A DNA stretch of 64,000 nt, taken from NCBI GenBank assembly GCA_009746045.1, contig RPFO01000111.1, forward strand, positions 137,001 to 201,000, given 5' to 3'. The notes beneath the pieces were generated by a model that was not told where the DNA came from, searched no databases, and saw nothing but the letters and a program-made list of their open reading frames with translations. Source of the DNA: Mesostigma viride (lineage: Eukaryota; Streptophyta; Mesostigmatophyceae; Mesostigmatales; Mesostigmataceae). The position numbers and the translations under genes are program-made. This document shows positions 1 through 11,209 of the stretch, piece after piece; position 1 is the first letter of the stretch, and each line of letters starts with the position of its first letter.

Positions 1-2
1 CG

Positions 3-176
3 CTTGGGCTCAGGCGATGCAAAGGCAAGCCCGGAAGGGGCCTGGGCGACCACCAGTGCACGACTAGTGTCACCGCTGCCTTCCGGATCGACCTGAGGGC
101 GAAGCTGCAGCCGGATTTTCCGGAGCTGCAGACGTATTTTCAGGGCTTAGCGCAGCCGCCAGGCTGCAAGGCGTAG
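3..176 (+). CDS. Probable C-terminal exon of an unidentified gene (partial)
   Basis: An open frame enters from the left edge and ends at TAG (174-176). It codes about 57 residues with GC-rich third positions, ending in ELQTYFQGLAQPPGCKA. A CAG at 11-13 could be the 3' splice site of this exon. The composition matches the confirmed exons of the window and differs from the AT-richer sequence after the stop. I do not recognise the family. It could be chance open sequence, since only about 170 bases are visible. Confidence 0.35.
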   Translation, partial: LGLRRCKGKPGRGLGDHQCTTSVTAAFRIDLRAKLQPDFPELQTYFQGLAQPPGCKA

Positions 177-656
177 ATGAGTGTTTGCTCATCATATATT
201 GCGTAATAGCTTCAGGAAATTGTGTCAGCACGTGCGTCTTAGAAAGACGAAGCGATTGTGATATTCACAGCCGAATTTGGGGCCCAAACGTGAAAGTTAT
301 GAGCTCCGCCGTCAACCATGGCTACCTCGTGGCTCGTGGCTGTATCCAGGACATGTCTGAATTGTCAAACGCAAGCCATGTACCAAAAGAAGTAGAATTA
401 AAATGGTGCGGCGGCCAAGGAGTGCGGGTTCGGCAAGTTACAGAACTTGTAGTAGCCTGGCGTGACCGCGGCAAAGCAGTCCGTAGGTAGTCCATCGGCG
501 TGTTAATTAAGTGACAATCTTGACAATTTGGTGACAACCTAGTCGGATCAAAATTGGCTCACAATCATGAAAGAAATTCGATCATGCATGATGTAATTAG
601 GATAATTTAGCTGTCCCACGTAACTTACTGGACCTATGGGCCCTGTGCTGGCCACT
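177..656. other. Intergenic stretch, nothing recognised
   Basis: Lower-GC sequence between the putative terminal exon and the piggyBac-like element. Open frames here are short and show no family motif. Confidence 0.5.
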
Positions 657-660
657 TTAA

Positions 661-2396
661 CCCGTGTTTTTTTAATTAGAACGCGATATATCGCGTTGTA
701 AGCTTTTTTTAGAATGCGTATAGCACCTAAGGAAATTTTTTTTTCATGGTCATGTATATACTTTCCTGAAAGCCCATGAATCAAAGGATTTTTTGAGCTA
801 CTCAGACCTACAACATGCTGATTCATTAGAGAGGTACACTGGTTTGAATACAGGGGGGTCTGACCATGACCGCGATTTCTTGACCCTAGGTCACAAGTCA
901 TGTGCTTATTCACAAATGGTTCATGAAAAAAATCTGGCTTCTTGCACGAGCTATGGGCAACATATGCAGGCTCTGTGAAACAAAACTCAGGCCCATTGGG
1001 CCACTGGAGCTATTTTTCATTAGCATCACAATTACAACGCAGTACAACGCAGTGGGAAAAATGAGAGCCCTTCACAACATGACGCAACGACATGAGCCCC
1101 ATAAACGGGGCCATAGTGAGCTTGGAGGGTCAAAACGTTGAAAATAGGTGTTGTATAAGTTATACAGCATCAAACATGCATCAAACATCATGACTGGATG
1201 ACCTAATATGACTGAATCAGGCAGCCATAGCCAAAGCATCATCCACTCTCACAACGTGTTGAGCACATGCCTCGTGGGAACGGAGGTGCTGGGTTTTCAT
1301 TCCATAACGCGTGCAATACTGAAAGAAAGAGGCACGTGTAATGCAAGGCTTGGATAGGTTGAGTGATCCATGAGCTTACATGCAGGCAAAGATGACGCTG
1401 GAATGCATGCTAGCAAATGGTGGCAAGATGCTAACAACACATGATTATACACCATGATTATGGGCACCTAGCTGGTCTTCTTGCACAATCAACGCAGTAT
1501 AAACCATCAACATCCAATCCTCACGATATATGCACGGCTTGACGACGTATACAGCACCTAAATACTGCACAACTGCAACCTGCTATGGCTGACATGCAAG
1601 CAACGTCGAGTAGGATGGCGGTCTTAGAGAGGCTGGGCAGAGGTCGGTAGAAATAAGTGGAAAACTGGCAGAAACTAGGTAGAAACACGATATACTTACG
1701 CCTGCAAGCACTATTGAGCCGGTGGCAGAGGCCATTTCCAGGAAAATACAGCATCCCGTAGCAATAGCCACGGTCACGCCTTCCGCTATTTGCAGGCACC
1801 ATCATGCCCGGCGCTACCCAATAAAAGTCTGCACAATTCTCGGTTTAGCCGAGAGTCCGGACGTTCGGAATGAATAAACATGTGTTAAGAAGTCGAAACA
1901 CCATGGAAATACCAAGCATGGTGCCGCAGCAGACCCGAGTCTTGACGTAATAATATGTATGCCGGTTTCCAGGGTTTCCGCATGAAAGTTGGGTGAGAAA
2001 CTGGAAAAAACTACGTTTCCTTTGCCCCAGTACCTCAACAAACTCGTAGAAACCTAATTATCAACCTTTGAACGCATCATCATGGTCGTGCCACCCAACA
2101 GCCACTGAAATTCGCGCGAAAACTGGCGAGATCTACCTGCCGCCATCGCCGTCGTCTTCACCTTCGTCCCGCGAAAATGCCTGATTTCAGTGGTACATAT
2201 TTGTTTGCAGCTGTCACAATAAAATACCAAAAATACCAGGATTTTTTCTTGAATTCTATGAGATGTTTCTGACCTATCTTGAAAGTTTCAGACCAAAAAT
2301 CGCATGTTTAATAGGTTTGCCACGTGTCAGATTACAACGCGATACATCGCGTTCTAACCCTACAACGCGATGTATCGCGTTGTAAAAAAACACGGG
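661..2396. mobile_element. piggyBac-like non-autonomous DNA transposon
   Basis: The element is flanked by TTAA on both sides (657-660 and 2397-2400), the target duplication of piggyBac elements. It begins CCCGTGTTTTTTT and ends with the reverse complement, AAAAAAACACGGG. Just inside each tip lies a palindrome of the form AACGCGATRYATCGCGTT: one copy on the left (about 680-697) and two on the right (about 2337-2354 and 2364-2381). No transposase frame is visible in 1.7 kb, so it would need an enzyme in trans. A second, truncated copy of its right third lies at 51321-51640. Confidence 0.8.
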
Positions 2397-2540
2397 TTAA
2401 CAAATCTGGGAGCTGATATTCAGTCTTGGTTTACACAGAAAGTAAAGAACTCCCACTTCCAATCGGTGCCACTCCATCTTGTCCAAACATGTACCTGATA
2501 CATAAACTGTTCTCTTTCAACGGTACGATGTCAAGCAAGA

Positions 2541-2545
2541 TTACA
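2541..2545 (-). terminator. Candidate TGTAA polyadenylation signal
   Basis: TGTAA on the minus strand about 200 nt past the stop codon of the RRM gene. Another TGTAA lies at 2431-2435. TGTAA is the usual chlorophyte signal; which one is used cannot be told from sequence. Confidence 0.4.
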
Positions 2546-2747
2546 AGGTGTCCATGTCTCAATTGCTGCAAACGTCCCACGTCCATTAACAACTATCACC
2601 CACAAAACTGTGGTATCAAGTACGGCAAGCCGCATGTGGTAGGGGTTGTAGTTTCTGCATACAACTCCATGCTTGGTACCGATGCCATGAGCTACGCCGT
2701 AATGGATGCAAGGTACGATGCGGCATTTTTTCTGGCCTGGTATTGGC

Positions 2748-5700
2748 CTAGGCATCAACCTGCTGAGGAACCGTGGTCGCTACAGCAGGGCCAGCTGTTG
2801 TTGATGTTGCGGAGGCATCCTTGGTGCCTGCAACCGCCACAACCGTGGCTGCCTCCCCATCCACTTTTGCGGAGAACGGCTGTGCTGCCACTGGTTTGCG
2901 CTCCCATTTAAACTTGGACCTTGGCCCCATTCCCCCCGGGGTATCATGAGGCGATGCGGTGCGTGCAAGACCGGGCGCCGTCACAGGTGTTGCAGGCGTC
3001 ACGCCAGCTGGCTTGTGGGATGCTGCCTGTGGGGTGGACGCCCCACTGCCCGCGGGGGGGCGTGACGCGGTGGCCGCTGGGCTGCTATCGGCATTACGGA
3101 TGGCGGCATTACCGATGGCCGCGGGAGCCGCTGGGGAGGCGGCTGTGGCACTGGCGTTGGTAGCGTGCACGGCGCCCTTGCTTGGGGGCGTGCCGGATGC
3201 TGCGGAAGTAATGGCTGCCAGCGCTGTGGGTCCCCCTGGGGACGGGGCGGCGATTCCGTTGATGGCGGGCGGCTCTCCCTTGGGCATGGCATGCTTGGGC
3301 ACCACCTGGCATTGGCCATCAGGGCAGCAAGTACGATAGGGACGCAATGCAGCGCGCAGGCGGCGCAGGACAAGTTGGTCTTGAGGAAGTGGGATGACTT
3401 GGGACGATCTAACATGAGGAGGGGTCAGGAAAGGAGGTCCAAGGCACCAACACTCCCACAAGAGACACTGCCTCGTGGACCAACCTGCCAGACAAGAACA
3501 AAGTGGCGCACTTCGCAGGAATCGCGCTCCTTCCTGCCCCCACCACCAACGTGTTCCTAGACAACCACTTTGCTCCTTCGCCCCCCTCCGCAAACATGGT
3601 TTACAAAGTTTGAACGTCCCGGCAGGCAGTGGATAGGCAGGTCGGAACAATGTCTAGTGCATTGCACGTATGGGTAACAAAGACATAATCTGTACTGTAA
3701 TGCAATTTTTCAGTCATTGCAGCTTCAATGTGTTGTGCAAATGACCGGGTATACTAAACCAGCACACCAACCACACGCAACCACACGCAACCACACGCAA
3801 CCACACGCAACCACACGCAACCACACGCAACCACACGCAACCACACGCAACCACACGCAACCACACGCAACCACGCGAGTGACACGGAGGACGTCTGCCG
3901 TTGAGATTCTGGAGACTGGCCGGAGCTGCACAGCTCCTGCTCTAAATAAATAACAGTGGGAATCAAAATAACAAACAACCTTCAACCCCCCCCACCTTGA
4001 GCGGTCACGCACACTATACACCTACATCTAGCCCCCCCACCAACCCCCCCCCCCCCCCCACCGACCCCCCACCCCCACCCCCCCCACCCCCCCCCACCCC
4101 CACTCACCCACCCCCCACCCCCATCTTGAGCGGCCACACAAACACAGTTATACCCCCCCCCCCCCAACCACCTTGAGTGGTCGGCTCATGAGTGTGGACC
4201 CGTCAAGCTTGAGTGCGCGCTCGACCGAGGCCTCCTCCTTGAACACCACAAACGCGCAGCTGGCAGGGACAGAAGCATATGGGGGACGGGGGGCCGGGGC
4301 CACACAGGGGGTGCGGCAAGCGTGGGGGGGAGCATGACGCGCAACGATAGCGACCATGCATGAGCCGGGTGTCGACAAAAGAACAGTATGCAACAAGCAG
4401 ACCAGACTTAACCACAGCAGCGCACGCACGATAGCTCAACTGCAGTTGACAACAAGATGGTGAGGTCACAGTGATGCAAGTCTACACATGCACCACCCAC
4501 CTGGAGTGGACCACCACGAGAAAAGCGTGGCGGAAGAAAGCATGCACGCTCCAGTCACTAGTTGGCCATGCGTGTGCCGGCATGGAGCAAAGTCAAGGCT
4601 GTCATGCACGCTATTTGCACAAACTCCTTGGGCAGGGCCCCCTCCACTCATCTCTTTCGTTAACCCCAGTAACATCGCTCGCTTACTCACCCCTTGGCCG
4701 TACACCCCTCTACCATACCCCTCGATTAATACATCGCGCCCCACCAGTAGTACATCGCGCTCACCCCACCAGTGGAAGTTAGCGCCAACCTCTCCGGTAA
4801 TACATCGCGCCCCTCCAGTAATACATCCCGCTCACCCCACCAGTGGAAGTTAGCGCCAACCTCTCCGGTAATACATCGCGCCCCTCCAGTAGTACATCGC
4901 GCTTACCCCTTGGGCAGCGCTCCCCCTCTACTCACCCCTTGGCCACACTCCCCTTTTAATCGACCTCTCTAGTGGCACCTCACAGTCAGCCCCTCGAGTA
5001 ACACCTTGCAATCACCCCTTTGTTTTAGCCTCCCACACTCTACTCCCCTTCGCCATGAACCTTCCCTTGCACTCACCCCTTGGCCATGAACCTTCCCCTG
5101 CACTCACCCCTTGGCCATGAACCTTCCCCTGCACTCACCCCTAGGCCATGAACCTTCCCTTTCACTCACCCCTTGGCCATGAACCTTCCCTTTCACTCAC
5201 CCCTTGGCCATGAACCTTCCCTTTCACTCACCCCTTGGCCATGAACCTTCCCTTTCACTCACCCCTTGGCCATGAACCTTCCCTTTCACTCACCCCTTGG
5301 CCATGAACCTTCCCTTTCACTCACCCCTTGGCCATGAACCTTCCCTTTCACTCACCCCTTGGCCATGAACCTTCCCTTTCACTCACCCCTTGGCCATGAA
5401 CCTTCCCTTTCACTCACCCCTAGGCCATGAACCTTCCCTTTCACTCACCCCTAGGCCATGAACCTTCCCTTTCACTCACCCCTTGGCCATGAACCTTCCC
5501 TTTCACTCACCCCTTGGCCATGAACCTTCCCTTGCACTCACCCCTTGGACAGCCCCGTGCCCGGCTCGGTGAGCAGCGACACGCGCAGGACGTCGCCGCA
5601 CGGCTTGAAGTGGGCCGAGAGGGTGGTCGCCGTCGCCGCAAAATGGACCTGCGGCAGCGTGTGGCAGCATCCCGGGGGGATTTGTGCGGCATGGCGGGTG

Positions 5701-8700
5701 GTGGTCAGCGGATCACAGTGGCAGGCAGAAGGCGGTCCCACGGTAGCCACGGTTGCCACGGTAACCACGGTAACCACGGTAACCACGGTAACCACTGAGG
5801 CATCGCCACCATCAGCGCCGAACTAGGCAGAAATCCTCTTACATCCATGAACCGCGACCATGATGATGACCCGCGAAGCACCGCCGAATGGGAGAAAAGA
5901 GCACAACCACGAAATCCCCAGGCATAAGAATGATGCCAGTAGGTGCGATGCCCCTGACTGCGTGCAGCCCCCTCCCCCCTTTCCAAACAATGCTTGTGTG
6001 CATGCTACGCAACCCAACTATAGCGCAACCGCCACTGCACGCATCCGGTAAGCCGCATTCCTTCCACCATTTCTTTGCTTCTCCAAACGACCACCCTGAT
6101 GCACGCACTTCCCATGGCGCGACCTGGCCCTAGGCCATCAGCATGTGTGAGGGAAGAGAAGACGCCGACCAATCGATATTCACAAAAAGATAGAGATGCA
6201 AGGGGGGGAAGGCAGCAAGGCGCCAATATTGCAACATGCCACGTGTGATGACCGCACGCTCAAGATGTGGACAGGTGGCACGTGGTTAGTGCGCTATGTA
6301 CAGACACAAGCGGGGGAAACAAATGCACAGCCTTCATCGCGCGTTGGAGACGCAGATCTACCGCACAAGGCGGCAAGCTGGATAGGGGGACAAGGGGGAG
6401 ACACAAAACTGTATGCGCTTCACCGTACATTCGAGACATAGACGGATCGCGCGTCCAGCTGTGGCTGCGTCAACCGCGGCGCCGCCAGCTTGCCCGCCAC
6501 ACCCCCCTTGGGCGATGGCGCCACCGCGCTTGGCCCCGCTGGCGTCGCCTTGTTCGCAGGCGCAGAGGTTGAGGGCGTGACGGGATGCGCCGACCCCACT
6601 CGGCCCGCACCATGCTCGACCTCAGCCCCCTTTTTGCCAGCCTCAGCCCCCTCAACACCCGGCTTGGCCGCGGACAGTGCCCCAGATCCTGTCGGGACCG
6701 CGCCTCCTGTGGTGACTGCCGTGCTCGCCTTGCTGGCACATGTCACCATCCCTGGCCCGATCCGCTGCAACTTGGTCCTCCTTGTCCCAACCACTGCAGG
6801 CACCGCATCCCCCTTGCTCCCCGCCACCGCCGATGCCTCTCCTATGCCTTCGGCCATGACCCCCGCACCTTTACTCCCATCTTCCGCCCCGCCCGTGCCA
6901 GCCCCACCTCCGCCAGAGATCTTGCGCTTGCGCCCCATCAGCAGCGACTGCTTCGCCTTCATCCGGCTGAGCTCCAGCTCCAGCCGTTCCAGCGCGGCGG
7001 CGGCCTTGGCCTGCTCCTGCATGCCTAGCAGCGCGCTCTGCGTCGCCCGCATGGCCGCCATCTCTTCCTGCACGCGGTCGATGCGGTCCTTGAGGCCAAC
7101 CAGCGCGTCCACAGCGTGTTCTGCTGGCATACTCGTGGGGTCCGCCACACCACCGCCGGTGGTCCTGGCCCCCATGACCATACCGGCGGCGGCAGTAGAG
7201 GCACCGCCCAGCCCTCCTTGGCTACCCGGCACGGCCCTCTGTGCCGGCCCGACCAGCCTCACCACACGACCGGTGGGACGAGCCGTCACCGCCATCAAAC
7301 CGCCACCATGGCCGCCGGTACCTCGCACCACCTCCCGTGCCCATGGCCCCCCTGGGACCACCCCTGCTCCGTCCCTGCCCCCATCCCTCCCCCCTTGACC
7401 CGCGTCCGTGGTAGCAGCGACGCGCGAAGCAGCCCCCCCCAGCAGAACCATGCCCGGGCTGCGGATCACCAGCAGGCGCTTGTGGCCGTGGGGCACACTG
7501 GCCCCAGGGCCCATGCGCTCCCCCGGTGGCGGCTCTACCGGAAGGGAGACGCGCAGGGTGCCGCCGCGCGCCACGGTGCGTGCTCCTCCCGCCCGCTTGC
7601 CCTCCTCCTCCTCCTCCTCCTCATCATCATCAGCCTCCCTCGTCGCAAACGGCACGCCTGAACCCAGGGGAAGGTGGGCACCCTCCCAGCCACCCGTCCC
7701 ATATCCTTCCATGCCCATGTAATGCCGCTCCTCGTCACTCATGTACCGATCCGGCCCCCCCCCAAAATAACCCTCCTGTGCCCCTTCCATGTACCGGTCC
7801 TGCTCCCACCCGTCACGCTCGGCATCCCCCGACTGGCCCAGTCTGTCAAACACAGCGTTGCGCATGAAACCGGCCAAACTGGTGCGCCCTCCACCGCTCC
7901 TTCCGCGCACGACACGGCGGAACTGGTACGCCGCTCCTTGCGGCACAAACCCGTCCCCTGGGGCCCCTTGCCCTGCTGGCTCTGCGCCGTCCGGCGGTCC
8001 GTCATCGGGAAGCCCCCCCTGCGCGCGAACCGGCGGCGATGCACTGCCGGCATGTCCCCCTCACGTTTATCGTCAGGCAGCCACCTGCCACTCACAGGGC
8101 CCTCCACGCCCCCCCCCCTGCTCCCTGCCCCCTTCCATTCCTCCTCATCCCCAGGGGCAAACACACCGTCATCGATCTGTACCGCCTGGGGCCCGCCACG
8201 TGTCACCTCCAGGTCCATGTACGCCTGCCGTGAGACCCCCCGCCCGCGCTTGCCCTCACCTGCGTGCGCACGGGTCACCTCCCTGGCACCCTCCACAGGG
8301 ATGCTGATAGGCACCGCAAGGGGACGCTGGCTGTGGGTGCCGTGTGTGGCGACGCCAGCACTGGCATCCGGCTCATCACCTGGGTGGGTGATCTGGCCCA
8401 GCGCTGATGTCAGCAGCCGCACGCGCTGACGCTGATTCTGCTCCTTCTCGGCACGGTGCTCGCGGGAGGGGCCTATCCGCCCCCCGTCCTGCTCCCCACC
8501 CCCACCCCTCCCTTTGTCCCCTCTACCCGCCCCGTTCCAGAGGGCATCGCGGCCCTGCCTGTCGTGCCAACGGTCCCTATCCTCGGCCCCACGGTCCTCC
8601 CGCTGGGCATCCACCCCCGCCCTCCCCTCCCTTCGGTGCCGATCCTCTGCCCCCCCAGCCTCCCGCCCATGACCCCGCCCATCAATACCCCCACGCGCCC

Positions 8701-10454
8701 CCCCACCATCACGCCCCACAGCGGCCATCCCCTTGTCACCGCGCGCGTCCCTCACGGTGCCTGGATAGTCCACCTCGCGCGCACGCCGAGGGCTGCGGCT
8801 GCGGCTGCGGCTCCTGCTGCGGCCCCCGCCCCAGTCAGCCCGCCGTTGGCCCACGCGCGGTGGACTGGACCTCCCCCGGCTCCCCCCCTCTCGCGCACGG
8901 TCCAAGACACTGTCGCCACGCCCCCGGCTGCGGCCGCGGCTGCCGCCACGGGGGCTGCGACTAAAGCTACGCCTCCTGCTCCTGCTCCTGCTCCTGCTGC
9001 GTCCCCGGCTCCTCGGCGGAGTTCTTCTGACAGATGCAAGGCGCCGGGGCGATCGGCTCCTGCGCCCTTTGCTCCTACTCCTGCTCCTGCTCCTGCTGTG
9101 GCTGCGACCTCTACTTCGGCTACGGCTACGGGCCTTGCTGCGGCTCTTGTCAGGACTGCGGCGGCGGCTTGCCGAGGCCCCCCGGTTCTTCTCGCGCGCT
9201 GCGCCGCGTGCGGGGCTCCTCCCGCGACTGTCCCCATCACTGCTGCTGCTGCCTTCACTGCTGCTGGTGTCGCTGCTGCTACTGCTGCTGGCGCCCTTGC
9301 TGGGCTTGGTGCGGGGAGAAGCCTTGCTCTTGGGCGGTGGTGACCCCTTCTTCTTGCCACCGTTCGCCGTCACCGCCGCTTGCCCGCCCTTGCCCTTGCC
9401 CTCGCCAGCCTTGGCGTCCACGGTGGTGGTGGCGGCGGCGGTGGGAGCGGGCGCGGTCTCTTCCTCCTTCTCCTCGAACACGCTCATCAGCGGCTCGTAG
9501 ATGCCGCGGTTGCTCACCATGTACTCCCACAGCCTGGGACAACGGAGGCGGGTGGGCGGGAGGGAGGAAGCAGAAAGGGGGGGGGGGAGGAAGCGGCGTG
9601 GGGGAAGGGGGGGGGGGGGAGTGGTACAGAAGGGAAAGGGGGGGGGGGGGGGAGGCCAAAGGCATGGGCAGGAGGACAGGAGGGCATGTGAGCGTCTGAG
9701 CCACCACAAGTAGATGAACACATACGGAAGTACAGGTGGCGACATGTGGTGCCTCCAGACCTCTCAAACCAGGAGTGGTCGAGGCTAACGAGCCATGCTC
9801 ATGTTAAGACAGCACGACAACGGCCTCCCTGCATATTCAATAAGGTGTGACTCTGAAGCCTTCCCGTCGTTACAAATGTTGGCGCACACACGCGCCGCTC
9901 TTCCCGGAACCTTTTCATGCGAGTTAGCCTTTTGCTGCAACGGCCCTGCTTTGTATAGCTCCGTCTAAATACCACATACGGAAGGGGAAGTATCTCGAGC
10001 GTACCATGCAGCAAACTCGGTGGATCTCTTTTCACCGATGAAGTCGTACAGGTCCTTTGCAAAGCTTGTTTGGTGTTTTCCATGAGCAAGCATCACGACG
10101 ACGTACTTCTGCAGGTATGTCAACAGCGACGTGGAGAAGAAAACGTTTAGTAAAGCCGAAAAGATTCTGGCCTGGAAAGGCAAAACTACTGCCAAGTTGT
10201 AGCAGCCCAGAAACCCAACACTTGCAAGAAAAACAAGTGCTTCGAGTGTTTCCTATGTAACACGCGCTCACCGCCAATGTCTCGCAATTGTAGGTCGTGC
10301 TATCCATAACTTCAGGAAGTTTGGCTATTACAGCGGCACGCAGATGCTTAGCACCCAGCGAGCCAGTATCAACGCGATACGGAACCGGCGTGACAGTGCT
10401 TTCAACAGCTACATCCGCCACGGTGGCGGAAGGTTCGTCCGCTGTTGCCGCCAT
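2748..10454 (-). CDS. Nab2/ZC3H14-like N-domain, RS-rich, RRM RNA-binding protein
   Basis: Seven exons, read downward: 10454-10272, 10108-10005, 9533-8096, 8018-6429, 5648-5542, 4259-4172, 3305-2748 (1355 aa). All introns are GT-AG and the frame closes exactly. Residues about 55-105 (TLAKYVVVMLAHGKHQTSF through EFAAWLWEYM) resemble the PWI-like N-terminal domain of Nab2/ZC3H14, which contacts mRNA export factors. Residues about 190-350 are RS/SR-rich as in splicing factors. An acidic run lies near 705 and a coiled coil near 880-940. The RRM, about 1098-1175, is spread over exons 4-7, with RNP2 VYVSNV and RNP1 KGCAFVVF (Cys where an aromatic is usual). The C-terminus is Ala/Pro/Thr-rich. Zinc fingers of true Nab2 are absent; an RRM stands in their place. 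The start is the first in-frame ATG. Probable role: nuclear mRNA processing or poly(A) binding. Confidence 0.85.
3769..3872. repeat. 10-bp tandem repeat (CCACACGCAA)n
   Basis: About ten near-perfect copies of a 10-mer inside intron 6 of the RRM gene. The open frames through it are repeat translations only. Confidence 0.9.
3988..4172 (-). repeat. Donor echoes and poly(C) tracts at the start of RRM-gene intron 6
   Basis: The true exon 6 end with its donor reads GACCACTCAAGGTGGTTGG on the minus strand (4166-4184). Two further copies follow inside the intron: GGCCGCTCAAGATGGGGG (about 4120-4137) and GACCGCTCAAGGTGGGGG (about 3991-4008). G/C homopolymer runs separate them. Confidence 0.7.
4735..4905. 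repeat. Roughly 72-bp imperfect tandem repeat in RRM-gene intron 5
   Basis: Two to three units containing CCACCAGTGGAAGTTAGCGC and GGTAATACATCGCGCCCCTC. It lies beyond the 31-bp array, and its later units again contain CCCCTTGG, a piece of the donor-derived sequence. Confidence 0.75.
5046..5549 (-). repeat. 31-bp minisatellite made of copies of the exon 5 donor site
   Basis: About 16 tandem 31-bp units fill the start of intron 5. On the coding (minus) strand every unit contains CCAAGGGGTGAGTG. This is the same string that forms the authentic exon 5 end and 5' splice site (CTGTCCAAGG^GGTGAGTG region, donor GT at 5541-5540). The array therefore presents about 16 perfect-consensus GTGAGT donors directly downstream of the true one. 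Confidence 0.9.
5733..5797. repeat. 9-bp tandem repeat (GGTAACCAC)n in RRM-gene intron 4
   Basis: Six to seven degenerate 9-mers just upstream (in gene sense) of exon 5. Confidence 0.85.
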
Positions 10455-11209
10455 TTCCTCACAACAAATCTTCCCGGGAAAACAGGCTACTCCCAATGGC
10501 AATTACTACCCATTGTTAGTCCAGATTTTCAACCAAACTACATAAGCAGTGTGCATTTGTAAACAAATCAATGGCGTCCCTCGCTGCTGAGTGCTGGCTG
10601 ACTCTTGCGTTGGGACCGAAGGTGCGCGACCTACTGTAGCGGGCTGGCATCCATAATCACGTCCAGCTTGCAGTCACTGGTCAGTTCCCACTTCAGTTCC
10701 CACACCGGTTACCGATACTTATATCAGCACTTTGAGGAAAAGACCGGACATGTGTACGTGACGTACAGCATTTTCTACATCTAGCGAGTAGCAAGATCTT
10801 TGTGTACTTCAAAAGCGCGGGAGCCGGGTGCCAACTAATTATCTGAGCTGACAATACTGTAGTGCTGTCCGATGGCACGAGCGTAGTTATGAGTTAACAG
10901 TTAACACAAGCCCATTCATGTACACGTGGCTGGCGGGTGATGCTCGCCCTGTTTCCGGGTCGTCAGCCTGCGGTTTTTCATGGCCGCGAAGCCATTTTGC
11001 GCTCGCTCTTCATCGCCATATTTGGCAGCAAATAACTTGTCATCATATCTGGTCGTTTTATACGGTGTGAGCAGCCGGATCGCAATTTGGCAAAGAGTTG
11101 AAAGGGCTTCTGGAGAGGCAATAGCTGTGATTTTACCGGGCTGCAATCGCAAGTAGGCTCCTTGAGATAGCAACAAGCAGCACTCGTAGAATACAAATTA
11201 GCCGTCGCA
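10455..11209. promoter_or_regulatory. Divergent intergenic region between the RRM gene and the PurK-PurE gene
   Basis: The two start codons face away from each other across 755 bp, so both promoters and 5' leaders should lie here. I see no clear TATA box or repeated operator. Short open frames in this stretch show no family motif. Confidence 0.5.

Noticed and set aside
2748-3650. A separate 300-codon gene on the minus strand
   Set aside because: Only 3305-2748 is coding: joining at the AG before 3305 continues the RRM in phase with the exon ending at 4172.
6490-7398. Plus-strand Pro/Ala/Ser-rich frame of 302 codons
   Set aside because: Antisense of RRM-gene exon 4, which is supported by the RRM motif, coiled coil and splice phases.
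9034-9699. Cys-rich plus-strand frame of 221 codons
   Set aside because: It is the antisense of the RS-rich exon 3 of the RRM gene; alternating CTG/CGG codons produce artificial Cys runs.
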